From Podaxis mareebaensis (Eukaryota > Basidiomycota > Agaricomycetes > Agaricales > Agaricaceae), in assembly GCA_018524725.1 (NCBI GenBank), contig JAEUWP010000360.1, positions 186,001-250,000 on the forward strand: DNA of 64,000 bases, written 5' to 3'. A model generated the notes under the pieces. That model did no database searches, was not told the DNA's origin, and saw only the letters and a list, made by a program, of their open reading frames with translations. Below, in pieces: positions 48,360-60,494 of this stretch. The translations under genes and the position numbers were made by a program. How positions within the stretch are numbered: the stretch's first letter is position 1; each line of letters begins with the position of its first letter.

Positions 48360-51300
48360 GGTGGTGGTCAGAGACTAAGGACGGAGCTTACATGGAGCCG
48401 TGCATATTGGATACTGTAAATGTAGTCTTGCGACCCTTATCTTTCCCCTTATCATTTTCTTCACCAAGTTGTTTAACTAATCCGTTTGTTTCTCCGTTCT
48501 CGCTATCCTCAACCCAGATTCCGGATAGTTACTAGGACGCCTCGCAGAGCACTGGACCTGGTTTAACGCACGTACTTGCAAACCCTTCCGTCCTAGCTTC
48601 TGGATATGGCGGTCGTGTGCACCTTCTCCGTTCCGTTTTAACTTCTCTATCATCACGGCCGTGTGATTCTATCGTGTGACATCACTGTTGCTGAGCTCCA
48701 CCACTATAGACAAACGCAGAGACGTAGAGCGCATTCGCAATCCCGCTTTCAGTCGGTTTGAAACTGAATTACTCCACGCCCGGAATCTCGCTGAAAACGG
48801 CCTGCGAATACGCTCCAGTGCCTACGTAAATCCATAGAGGTCCCGAGGTCGTGTGCGGAGCAGCCTGGTTGGAGGCACCATGTAGGCGCTCTTGTCGATG
48901 ACTGATACCAATAAAGCGTCACGGACTCCATGCTACCACACCTTCCCAAGTCAAACAAAGTATGTATCTGATTTCCCCGGACCTGATGATCAAGCACCAC
49001 CATCAGGAACTACATATGACCCACAGCTTGGACTTAAGAGCTACAGGACCCCTCGGGATTGCAGCGGACTTCTTGTGGCTTCGAATCCGCGTGTGTTTGC
49101 GAGAAGACAACCATTCAATTTGTCATTGTATTATTTCGGCTTGCGGAAGCCAGAGATCCTAATCGTTCCATGGCCCAGAAGAGGTATGAAAATGCACCAT
49201 ATTCAGTAGATGTAATACCCAACCTACGATCATTGACATGAGGTTGCAATCACTAATGTGGTATATCCCCCTACTGACCGCTTGCTTGTTATAACATTCA
49301 ACGTCGGCGTTTCAATTTCTCAAGAATGCAAACGGTTTTACGTCAAACGATTCGCAAAACGGCCGAATGGTCCTTCTGACATTTGGAACGACATCCCTGG
49401 CCTCCATCTCTGTTCCTCAGCCTGTATGAAATCAACCCTTGTATCGTCAACGATCGATCATCCAGCAATAGTGCGCTTTGCAGGCCCATTTGGCATACAG
49501 CTTGCCTTCTCGCCGCACATTATTGGCTTCCTTTTTGAGAGAAATTCTAGGACATTCACGTTGAAAGCTAATGATGTGTTACTCAGACAGCCGACGGTAA
49601 CCATATGCTTCTACTACCATCAATGCTCTATCCAAAATCCCGAGCAGACTTGGATATAATCCCTCCACGAGGATCCGCAAGTAGGGTCAAGCACTTATTA
49701 CAGTATGCTAGTACGAGTCATTCGGCGCATATCGGTCTTGATTCATCACCGAGCGGTTCCTAGCCTCCTTGGGGTCTGCGTGACTACTGGTCCAGGCTGT
49801 TGCAAGGATTCATTAGCTTGACTTCTACAACATGGTTCAGTAGCTTGTCCGAGTTGCTGTCGCTTTCTTTGGATATGCTTACAGCAGAAGAAATCACGGG
49901 AGTTGCATTAGTCTGATTTCTATGTTGGTTCAACGGAAGTCCGCCCCAACTCGTCTCACATGTCAGAAACCCTTGATGATGGTCGAAAATCCGTCGACTC
50001 AATGACGGCCCGTTCGTGCGGAAGCTCTAAAGCCGATCGCCAAGCTTGTTGGCTCAACGGTATTTTACTTGTGTCAAACCGTTCATGCACACCTATGGGT
50101 TCCTTACGTCAAACTACCGGGTCCTGCTTCACTATGATCGCGGGAACACCATTTATGCAGGACCTCCAAGTGTAGCTGACTCATGGTCTCATTGCAACAA
50201 TCTTTTCGGCCCCCTTCTAATAAGGAACTCTGGGTACTGTGTAGTGCTCTACTCCAACCCTTTATCCTCGTTGCTTTAATAATCTGAAGCTCTCCTTCAT
50301 GCCGTTTCTCCTGGAGGTTCAAAAACATGTGTATATGGATTCATGCTGGGGCCATATCATCCCAAATTTAAGGCGTTGGCTGGATTTGATCGTCCGATAT
50401 TAAGAGACCTTTTGGCTCACCCGAACCTGCAGCAATGATGCCACGGATGTCCCATCGGAAGCGAACTTCCAAGCTCACGTCTGTTTAGTGATCTGTAGGG
50501 TTTCGAAGCCTGACTTCCTGCAACTCACTTGCGCCGGCGTTTCGTCGCGGGCGCAAACGCTTAAATTCTGGGAGCCCTGTCCTTTCTTAATACAACCCTC
50601 GTAATGGATTGTCACTTTATCTTCTTGAATTATTGCAATAGGTCAGATAGACTGTTCAATAACCTTGAGCAGGCTCAACTTTAAGGCTCAAATGTCCCAC
50701 GTCTCCGCTGGAGTCAGGTTGCCCGTAATTCATCTCGCCTATCTCGGATTGCGATTCAGACCTTGCCCGTGGGGAAGTAGACATGTCTAACACGCAAACG
50801 AACCGCCCAGCGGCTATGCCGCGCCCGGACATCCCAGTATCCGGGTGGATTCGCTGTTTATTTTCTCGAAGGCTCCACTTTTCCTGTCTCAGGGACTCCT
50901 GCCGAATATTATATCAAGTTCCTGTCTCAGGGACTCCTGCCGAATATTATATCAAGATAACTGGAGGCCAGTAATAGCGTGGAATGTCGGCGTTTGACAG
51001 GACAATCTCCTAACATGAGATAGACAGATGGACACTAGTTTGAGAGTAGCCGACCAACAGATCGCTGCTTATCTATTAAATAGCCGCCAGGTATGAATCG
51101 CCCAAGGATGATTTGAGGATTGAATCGCCTCAATTATACGGTGTGGCAATCTCGACGTCACCACGCGCCGGAGGATCTTTTTTAATTACTCAAGGTGATC
51201 TTATTAATTAAGCCTCTTGGTTTCTATCTCTTGCGAGTTGTGACTTTGTGTCGGTCAGGCGAGCACCGTTTGTTTTCAATGCCCGTCAGCCACGACACAT

Positions 51301-52368
51301 CGGAACCACCACGATGGTGTGAAACTGCTTGACGCTTCTAACCTTGTAAGAGCACAAGGCACTGATTCCACGGAGACATGACCTTGTTCAGATTGAATAG
51401 GCTACAAGGTCAGCCGCGATTCTTCTGATCGCATTTTATTCCACATGACCCCCCACACGTCCGTTCGTTCTGCAAACGTCGGGATCTGCTGTCAAATGTG
51501 AGCTGGTGTCTGGCGAGGGACATCTACACTTCTCCCCTGCATTTGGGTGACTTGTTGCCTGATACAACCTTTCTTGGCAGCCATGTTGAGTGCATTGCAT
51601 TCTATAATATGTTCGCCGATCAGGGTGTGGCCAGTCGTTCGTAACCCCAACTACTTCTCGCCTTCCTTCCAACTACTTCGCGAAAAGAAAATATGAACCC
51701 CAAAACCCAAAGTTGTCATATATGATAGTCTATCATAATCGTGCATAACGAACCGCTAAGCCAAACCAATGACTACACAATACTAACTCCCTGCCAGATA
51801 TGTCAACAGCCATCTAGGATGCGGCCTGGCTTAATTGTGGACATAAGGTACTTCCTGTGTGTCAGATTGAATGAAAATCAATCTGTGTTTGAAAAGCCGG
51901 TGAACGGCCTATACTTGAGCCTCCTTCTCTTTTTCCGTCTTTTGCGTAGTTGACTGAGAAACAGAAGCCTGATGATCCTTGCTTCTGCGAACACCACCAT
52001 GAATGGACATCGTGCGCAAACCGAAAGCGAGCTAAGAACGGCATAGGGGCGTTTCACGTTAGTGTTCTTCAATGACTCAGTGCATAGACTTACCAGGAAA
52101 GCTAGGCCCAAGCAAGGCGTCCAAACAGTCCACACGGTCTGACAAGAACCAAACCGGTAAAACAATTCATCAGTTGTTGAGATCCTGGAAAGATGATCGT
52201 ACCTGGACGGATGTAGAGACGACTCTTAGGACCTGGACCCTAAGCTCAAGCGGTTCGAGTTTACGAATACTACTGTAATCGATAGACGAGAGAGATCCGT
52301 GTGGTTTAACGTCTGGAGGCAACCTGGGGGCGGCACGCGCGAAAAATATTACCCCTGCTATGGCCTAG
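48360..52368. other. 4 kb gene-poor stretch
   Basis: No frame here shows a known domain or plausible spliced gene. The first 300 bases are the choline kinase promoter side. The longest frame is 133 codons at 49258-49659 (plus), without recognisable motif. The region holds a perfect 38-base tandem duplication (50881-50956) and a small palindrome at 51721-51737. It is the most likely place in the window for decayed mobile-element or pseudogene DNA, but I see no terminal repeats, reverse transcriptase or transposase motifs. Confidence 0.45.
50881..50956. repeat. Perfect 38-base tandem duplication
   Basis: Bases 50881-50918 are repeated exactly in 50919-50956. The unit begins TTCCTGTCTCAGGGACTCCT and ends ATATCAAG. 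It lies in the gene-poor stretch, and the exact match implies a recent event. Confidence 0.95.
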
Positions 52369-54537
52369 TCAGAAACCCAGGTTAGATCCAGCGAGCGACA
52401 AGGTTATAGGGGGGCATACGAGGCCGACAGTTGCACCAGTGAAACGAACAAGGAAAAAGGCGCTAGTTCCAGCAGCCAACTCCTCGTGCTTGAGGGCTCG
52501 AGTAAACACCTGATATGGGGCATGAAAGAGCATGCCAAGACCAATTCCTGCTATCAGCGGATAAATCACTTGTGCGTGGATGGGTGCATTCTCATCCAAC
52601 AGGTTCAAGACACCTAGACCATGGCTAACTAAATGAATTCAAGCACAGCGTGGCTCTACACTCACCGAAACCGATCGTCGAAATTAAGAGGCCGGCAGCA
52701 ATGATCCACTTCTGACCACTGGTGTCGTTAGTTCTCTTTTGCCAGTAGCCAATAAACCACGCAGCCGGCATGGAGGCTAGTGATGAGCCAAGAGAATACG
52801 GAAGCAACTTGAGACCAGCCTCGAGTGGAGTGGATCCATTGGCAGCCTGAGATAAACTCAATCAGCATTATTGGCAATCCACTAGATCCAATGCATCACC
52901 TGATAGAACAGAGACAGATAGAATGTCCCCGAAGTGAATGTCACTTGGTGAAGGAAGCTGATGACGAGGATGATGACTGTCGAACCGCAGGTGAAGATTG
53001 TATCTCGGCGAGCAATGGACGGCTTCGTACCGGTTGTAGGATCTGTAAATGTCGTGGGAGGAAACAGGCATTCTCGAGTCGTATACTTCTCATATATACC
53101 GCCACAGAGAAGCACGGCAAAGCCGAGAGATATGGGGAGAAGAGTGGATACAGTTAACCCTGTGACCTCATTTAGACCAATTTTGGTGGGCTGCAGGTAA
53201 GAACCCTTACAACCAGCTTCGTTTGCGAAGCTAAAGCCAACTACAATACAACTCGTGCCCGTCATGAAAAGAATTCTGAAAGAGTACTGAGCAAGAGTCT
53301 ACTAAAACACACATTAATGACGCACAGGCCTCCGAAGTCGAATTTCCTAGCTAGGCCGCGCCACGATGTATTGGTAGGTTGAATCGGTCGCACTCCGCGG
53401 AGAGAAAGGACTAAGACCAAAAATGCGACGAGGCATATTGGCAGGTTAATATAGACTGTGCTGTTTCAGTCGAGGAAGACGTGATTTAATTGGTCGAACC
53501 TACAACCCCACCTCCAGGTCGTCTTGGCAGAGACAGCCTCGCCTGAAATGAAGATCGGAATGAGGAGGGACCAGCATCCCGCAAAGATTTATGGGACTCA
53601 CCGCTGAATAATCCGCCGATGAGCGGACCGGCGATGGCAGAACCACTCCATGTAACGCTGAGCGCCTGGGACCATTTGGCGCGATTTTGAACTTCAACGA
53701 TCTCGGCTGTTAGTATCCAGACGGCGCTGACGATACCACCACCACCTATGCCGGCTACCATATCATGAGCAAGTGCGTTGGGGATTCACCTGAGCTTCAC
53801 AAACCGAGGGCTCTTGCGGCGATAAGCCAGTTGATGCTCTAGTCATAGCCGTTTGGTCAGATTTTGGAAGATTGGATCAGATTGGGCAGTACCTGAGCAG
53901 CACCGCAAAGAAGTGAGCCGATAGCGAAGATGGCAATACTATAATAAAGAACATTCTAAGGAAAACTAGGTCAGATTTGATTCGATTTAGCAAAGATCAG
54001 ACGAACCTTTCGTCCAACAAGGTCAGAGACCCTTCCATAAAGGGGCTGGAGAGCAGTCTGGGTCAGCATGTATGACACGCCAACCCATGTATACTGGCTT
54101 TGTGAAGCGTGGAGTTCACTGGCGATCGTTGGCAAGCTTGTTGAAACGATGGTCTATCCGTCGTAGTGGTCAATCCCCAAGAAGGCTGAAGTGTTTGAGA
54201 TGATGACGAGAACTGACTGCGTCTGTTGTTGCCAGAAATAGGGCCAAAGCAGCGCTGACAGCATAATTTAGACTTAAGAAGCGTGATATCACAGAGTTCA
54301 GAAGTACCCAATATGAGTTATTAACAAACGAAGGGTTGACAGCCGTTGGATCTCGGAGTGCACGTCATCGAGTGTGGCCGACGACGCAGTGGTAATACTA
54401 CAAGGAGAACCTTGGCGAGCGGGTAATGATTCTGGGCTCCCATCGACGACTAGAGAGGAATCTACGCTGGCAGCACCGAAAGCGGGAGGAGAGGTCTCCG
54501 AAGGCGTCGACGATTCGAAAACAAGGTTTTTTGACAT
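52369..54537 (-). CDS. Major facilitator superfamily transporter (DHA2-like)
   Basis: The protein has a polar N-terminus rich in Ser and Pro, then transmembrane helices with WILTAEIVEVQNRAKWSQAL and the antiporter motif C region SGSAIAGPLIGGLFSG. Further helices include WRWG...VYINLPICLVAFLVLVLSL, TGTSCIVVGFSF, GLTVSTLLPISLGFAVLLCG, RDTIFTCGSTVIILVISFLH and HAQVIYPLIAGIGLGMLFHA. About 14 helices are plausible, matching the DHA2 drug:proton antiporter family of fungi. The first exons between 54300 and 53770 carry the ATT...TDATIVSTSLPTIA-type opening, but their borders are less certain. The gene ends at TAG 52369. Such transporters export drugs or metabolites, or move amino acids or iron-siderophore complexes; substrate unknown. 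Confidence 0.87.
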
Positions 54538-55342
54538 AGTGGGGGCGATGCTATGGCTCTTTTCCTAGTCGGAGAGAACGGAACTGAGGGAATGCATTCG
54601 GCCAAAGTTTCTTGTCGCATTTTATACCGAACGCAAGGTAGCCATTGGGATTATCGCATCGGGGCGAAGGTGATCTTCATGACTTCTTGACTGCCAAAGA
54701 AAATGGGCTGGAATAGAAAGAAATCCACGACCAGGTTCAGAGCCGATGCGTTTGACGACTAAGATCTCATAGAGATACCCAGGATTGAGTTTAAGATTTT
54801 GAATTTGATTGGTGAGATCCTGGTTGAGGGAGTTGTAGCAAGAAGAAACGTAAGAGGTACCTCTGGTGTGTGTGCAATTGCCACCGTTTGTCACGAATAA
54901 AGTCAACCCACGACCTAACTGGGAATGTGTTCTAGTTTCGAAGGTTTTTGTTGCCTCGTGCACGGAATCGAGCCAGAGGCCTAAGGGCCGCTAGATCTCA
55001 CGATTTCGAACCAGTAGGCACACGTCCGAGATATTCTACATGACCCAATCTGGGCACATGAACCACTCGTACTTTGTCGAGGTTGCCCAGGGAAGTTCTG
55101 AGTTCGGTTCAGAGCTGTGTGTATGTATTACCAGGAGATATGCTACCACTACGGAGGGAATCAAATATGAACTAGTCTATATTGGTTATGCGGTCGCTAG
55201 TTTCTTCTTTTCATCACCTTTCTGATCTTGAAGGTCTTGATCGTCAGCCGTCGGCTTTCCTGTCTTGGCTAATGTGAGGATAGTCATTCGTGAGAGGGAT
55301 ATGTATAGGTTCGTGGAGGATAGTCACATGCCGGTAAAAGGT
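54538..55342. other. Intergenic, hypothetical frame only
   Basis: Between the MFS and MDJ1 genes (both minus strand). One 113-codon frame on the minus strand (54622-54963) has no recognised domain and could be chance. The MFS promoter must lie within 54538-54900. Confidence 0.4.
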
Positions 55343-57145
55343 TCAGAATCCAATGAGCTCCTGTACTCTTTGCCATGTGCGAGACATCCAACCACCAAGT
55401 GGTGATGAATGTGTAAAAAAGGCCGTACCATTGTCATTTTCGCCGCTTGGCGACTTATCCGTTGTTTCTGAACTTGAATTGGGTTTTGGCGAAGTGCCCG
55501 ATGACATTGTTGATGAGCGACCTTCAACATCGTCAGCGTATGCTTGCAGAAGTTCTCTTTGTCGCTTTGTCACAGATCTGAGCAAGGGGTCAGTATCAGA
55601 TCACCTCATATACGGTTGATTCATTAAGGCGCCAACCTTGGTAATATCATTGAAAAAGTGACAAGTAAATCCCCACTACTCCCGCCATAGACGGATGGAA
55701 CGCCACGTCCTTTCAGAACCATCTCTTCTCCTTGTTGAGTTCCGGAGGGAATGCGTACGTCAACGTCACCATCCAAAGTCGGTACACGTACGCGACCACC
55801 AAGTAATGCAGTATAGAACGGGATGCGGGCCTCATGATACAGGTTCGAGCCTTGGCGTACGAAGTTCTTTGACGGGGAGACATTAATCCTCACGAGTAGA
55901 TCACCCGTCGTTCCCTTGCCCGTGATAGGCGCATCGCCGGCATTATTGATTCGGATCGTCATGCCGTTCTCCACCCCTTGTAGGTTGTAAATTTCCTGTT
56001 CAGACAAACGGATAGATTACTTACCTGCCGGGATGTCAACCTGCACAGTCTTCTTCACACGGACCTTCCCCATACCCCCACATCCTGAACACTCGCTGCT
56101 ACGTGGGATCGTGCTACCTACTCCCTGACAGGCATCACATGTACTAGCCAAATGGAAGCCATTGCTCATAAACGTTCGTGTTCCAGTGCCACCGCAGGAA
56201 GTACAAGGAACTCGTTTGGCACCCTGCTTGAGTCCGCTTCCCGAACATGTCCCGCAGTTTGTAATGGGTTGAACTGTGACCTTCTTGGAAGTACCCTTGC
56301 ACGCTTCCAGGAAGCTAATATTCACGCTGGTTTCAAGGTCCGCGCCTCGCGTAGGGCCGCGGAACCCAGGACCTTTCGGGCCAGCAAATGCTCCAAAGAG
56401 TTGCTCGAACAAATCAGCTTGAGGGCCTCGAGGACCACGGCCACTTCCAAAGACAGATCCCAGGTCTTCAAAGCTGAATCCTCCTGCGGAGAAGCCTCCG
56501 GTACCACCGAACCCGCCTGCATTAAACCCTCCACCCCCAAATCCACGTGCAAATGCATCTGGGTCAAATCCTGGCTGCTGCGAAGCTGCTCCATACTTGT
56601 CATATGCTGCCCTCTTCTTCTCGTCTTTCAGAGTCTAAGGAGCTGATGTAAATATACGGAGGGAGAAAATCCGGAAACGCCTACGTCGTATGCATCTTGA
56701 ATCTCTACAAACTTGTCCCTGGCATTCTTATCTGGATTTGTATCCGGATGGAATTTACGAGCTAACTGACAGGGGTAAGTGAGAATGTAGACAGCTTAGA
56801 ACATCCAACCTACGGCAAAGTAGGCTTTCTTGATGTCAGCGGCAGAGGCATCCGGTTTCACTCCCAGAACATCATAAGGATTCTTCGAGCTGGCTCGCAA
56901 GGGCGCCGAAGCGTGTATTAAGCGCTATAAATTGTTCAGCTTGATGCATGGCGCAAGTTTAGGACGTAACTAACCTTTCTAACGGCGTGTCTCGCATGTA
57001 CCAGTCCGAAGTGCGACTGACGACAACGATGTTCGGGCACACATGCAAATCGGTAGATGGAGATGAAGCGAGCTTGAGAATTAGTTAGGTGGCGTGCACA
57101 TGAAGGAACGGGAAGAGACAAGAATGTCGAGCGTGACAGACGCAT
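55343..57145 (-). CDS. MDJ1: Mitochondrial type I DnaJ chaperone (MDJ1-like)
   Basis: This HSP40 stimulates mitochondrial HSP70 in folding of imported proteins. The N-terminus (start 57145) is Arg/Ser-rich and helical, fitting a presequence. The J domain reads NPYDVLGVKPDASAADIKKA then after an intron LARKFHPDTNPD, with the HPD motif. A Gly/Phe-rich stretch follows (GGGGFNAGGFGG). The zinc region has four CxxCxGxG repeats: CGTCSGSG, CTSCGGTG, CDACQGVG and CSGCGGMG. The substrate-binding domain includes GDLLVRINVSPSKNFVRQGS and GDVDVRIPSGTQQGEEMVLK, then GRGVPS. The C-terminal exon ends WMSRTWQRVQELIGF at TGA 55343. Five or more introns interrupt the gene. Lack of a CaaX end and the presequence separate it from cytosolic YDJ1-type proteins. 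Confidence 0.93.
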
Positions 57146-57625
57146 TGACTTGGGCGAAAGAGTGCTCGCTGCCCGGCGCGACGTAGACGGAAATTTGAGG
57201 ATTTGTCCCTATTTGGGATAATTCAGGGTATTCCGGTGTCGTGAACGGCCACGTGCCTAGAATATCCCAGAAACTTCGCAAAAATCTGGTCGAATTATAG
57301 TGTTCGATGTTCTGGTATTATGTATCCCGGACTCCTGCTATGTAGCTAAGAGTACGAACGCGAATTACAACAAACAGCCATGTGTCTTTATGGCCGGCTA
57401 GACTGCCATTGCCGAGGCGTTCTATTGATGTCCTAAAATCCCGAGAGCTTGTTGCCCACAACCTTTGAAATTTGAGGGAAGGATACCAAAGTTATCCTGA
57501 TCAGGAAATCACTAGACATTTGGGCATCGTAAGTACTGGCATCGTGGCCTATTCGAGTTGCTTTCCACCAGAGCGAGGGGTGTGAATTATTCTGGATTAT
57601 TGACGTAGTTAGATGTACTGAATGA
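57146..57625. other. Short intergenic region
   Basis: These 480 bases separate the MDJ1 start from the SET-domain gene stop, both minus strand, and should hold the MDJ1 promoter. No coding region is seen. Confidence 0.5.
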
Positions 57626-58266
57626 TCAACTGGTATTCAAGTCCGAACGAGCCCGCCACCATAATTTACCATAGGAAACCAGGATCTCATCACCCTTTTT
57701 GATCCCTTCAGAAGAGCTCCAGACGCTCATGCGAAGTTCACCTGAGCCAAGCCTATTGTCACGGAATACAGCGTTAGGCCTTTTTGAGATTCCACGATAG
57801 TCGTTGATGAATCTGGCCTCATTACCCGACTTATGAGCGTCAATCCCTATACTAACACCATCCGGGAACCGGTGAAGGGAGAGGTCATAGTCAGATTCAG
57901 TGCGATCATCACAATGTACTTCTCCTGGAGAGTCGAACTTATTAGCACGACGTAGCCAATATATCGAGGACTGAGGTGTGACGTACCAATGTAATCGAGT
58001 ATTCGTGTATGAGGCTGGATGCGGGAGGTTGCAAATAACCCATATTGACCATGTGCAGGATGAGTTGGATCTACAATGGGTCGGATTGCGACACAGTTTC
58101 GAAAGGTGTTTGGAAGCTGGCCACCGATCGAAGAGTTGCCTCTTATAAAATCGCGAATGGCTGGTGTTACAGAGTCATGAAACTGGTAGGATCGAAGATA
58201 ACGGATTTCCTTAGGCCAACGGGCAGGTGGCTTTACCTGTCCAGATTGCTGTTGGTCACAGGGCAT
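57626..58266 (-). CDS. Small SET-domain protein
   Basis: The two-exon gene encodes about 191 residues. SET-N is GQYGLFATSRIQPHTRILDY, joined over an intron (donor GTACGTCAC, near 57990) to IGEVHCDDRTESDYDLSLHR. The SET-C core is GNEARFINDYRG and GDEILVSYG, with the conserved Tyr in the last motif. The usual NH in the RFINH motif is replaced by ND, and there is no post-SET cysteine cluster. SET proteins are mostly lysine methyltransferases of histones or other proteins; the substitution means activity needs checking. I set the start at 58266 (MPCDQQQSGQ) because upstream frames lack an ATG without a further, unsupported intron. It is divergent from CK2 alpha, 214 bp apart. Confidence 0.8.
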
Positions 58267-58480
58267 GGAGCACAGTTCTGTGGATGCGCGGGCTACGGGC
58301 CAGCACTGCAAAAGTGGGGAGCTTGGGTTCAGAGTTTGAAGCTTGTTGCACAGACAGGGGTCATGAGATTGAGAGATCGTGACCCGTGGGAATTAACTGC
58401 ATTGATCAGTGAACAGGCCGTTTCCTCGTTGTTGAATTGAAGTCACAGCATCCTCCTCGACTTTCACCCGTCCTCAGCCC

Positions 58481-59899
<1,419 letters not shown>

Positions 59900-60494
59900 A
59901 ATCTCGAGTCACCTACCTGTATTTTGTCTTCCTGGTCCTTCCGTATGTATAGATTCCTTTTAAATTTCGATAACCTTCCTGCAGTGTGTTGGTTCAGCGG
60001 TTGAGTTCAGAGAGCTGTCGCTGCATTGGCACTGGAGCATCAGCTTGCCAAGGGTTCCATGTCCCCCTCATGGCGTCGTCTTTCAGTGGCATCATGTGGT
60101 CGGCCGCCGTATCTGAAAAGCGTGCTTCGGCCAAAGCAGTAATGTAAGTCTCGTTGCTTTTCGCGGTTCAATGAATTGATAGTGTAAATACAGCTAAAAA
60201 TGGCCATCCTCCCACATGAGTCCCACATGTCTTCTCTCGCCAGTATCAACTACCTCTTTAAGCGAGTTACTCCATTGAACCACGGCAACCCAGCTCTTTC
60301 CTCATGCTCGACTTGTATCACAGCCAAGTTTATTCACTGACCTTCTTCGTGCGCATGCTTGGTGTCCTGTGCGATGGCAACCATATGGTCCCGAAACTTG
60401 TTAGATTTCATATAAACCCAAGTGAGGCGGCACAGGGGGCGAGAGATCAGCTCCTCACGGCAAACGGCAAACGTGTAGAACCGCTCTTGCACCC
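59900..60494. other. Intergenic and chitinase promoter region
   Basis: No coding region is seen in these 595 bases. They hold the CK2 alpha 3' end and the promoter of the first chitinase, with a TATA-like element listed separately. Confidence 0.5.
60411..60416 (+). promoter_or_regulatory. TATA box candidate for first chitinase gene
   Basis: TATAAA (in CATATAAACC) lies 84 bases upstream of the ATG at 60495, a typical distance for a fungal promoter. Supported by position only. Confidence 0.45.

Noticed and set aside
49258..49659. 133-codon plus-strand frame in the gene-poor stretch
   Set aside because: No recognised motif and no adjoining exon; could be real but is unsupported.
51721..51737. 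Small palindrome (TATGATA GTC TATCATA) in the gene-poor stretch
   Set aside because: It is short, isolated and AT-rich; no target duplication or partner repeat was seen, so no mobile-element call is made.
54622..54963. 113-codon minus-strand frame between MFS and MDJ1 genes
   Set aside because: No domain, no splice evidence and no second exon; kept only as a mention in the gap entry.
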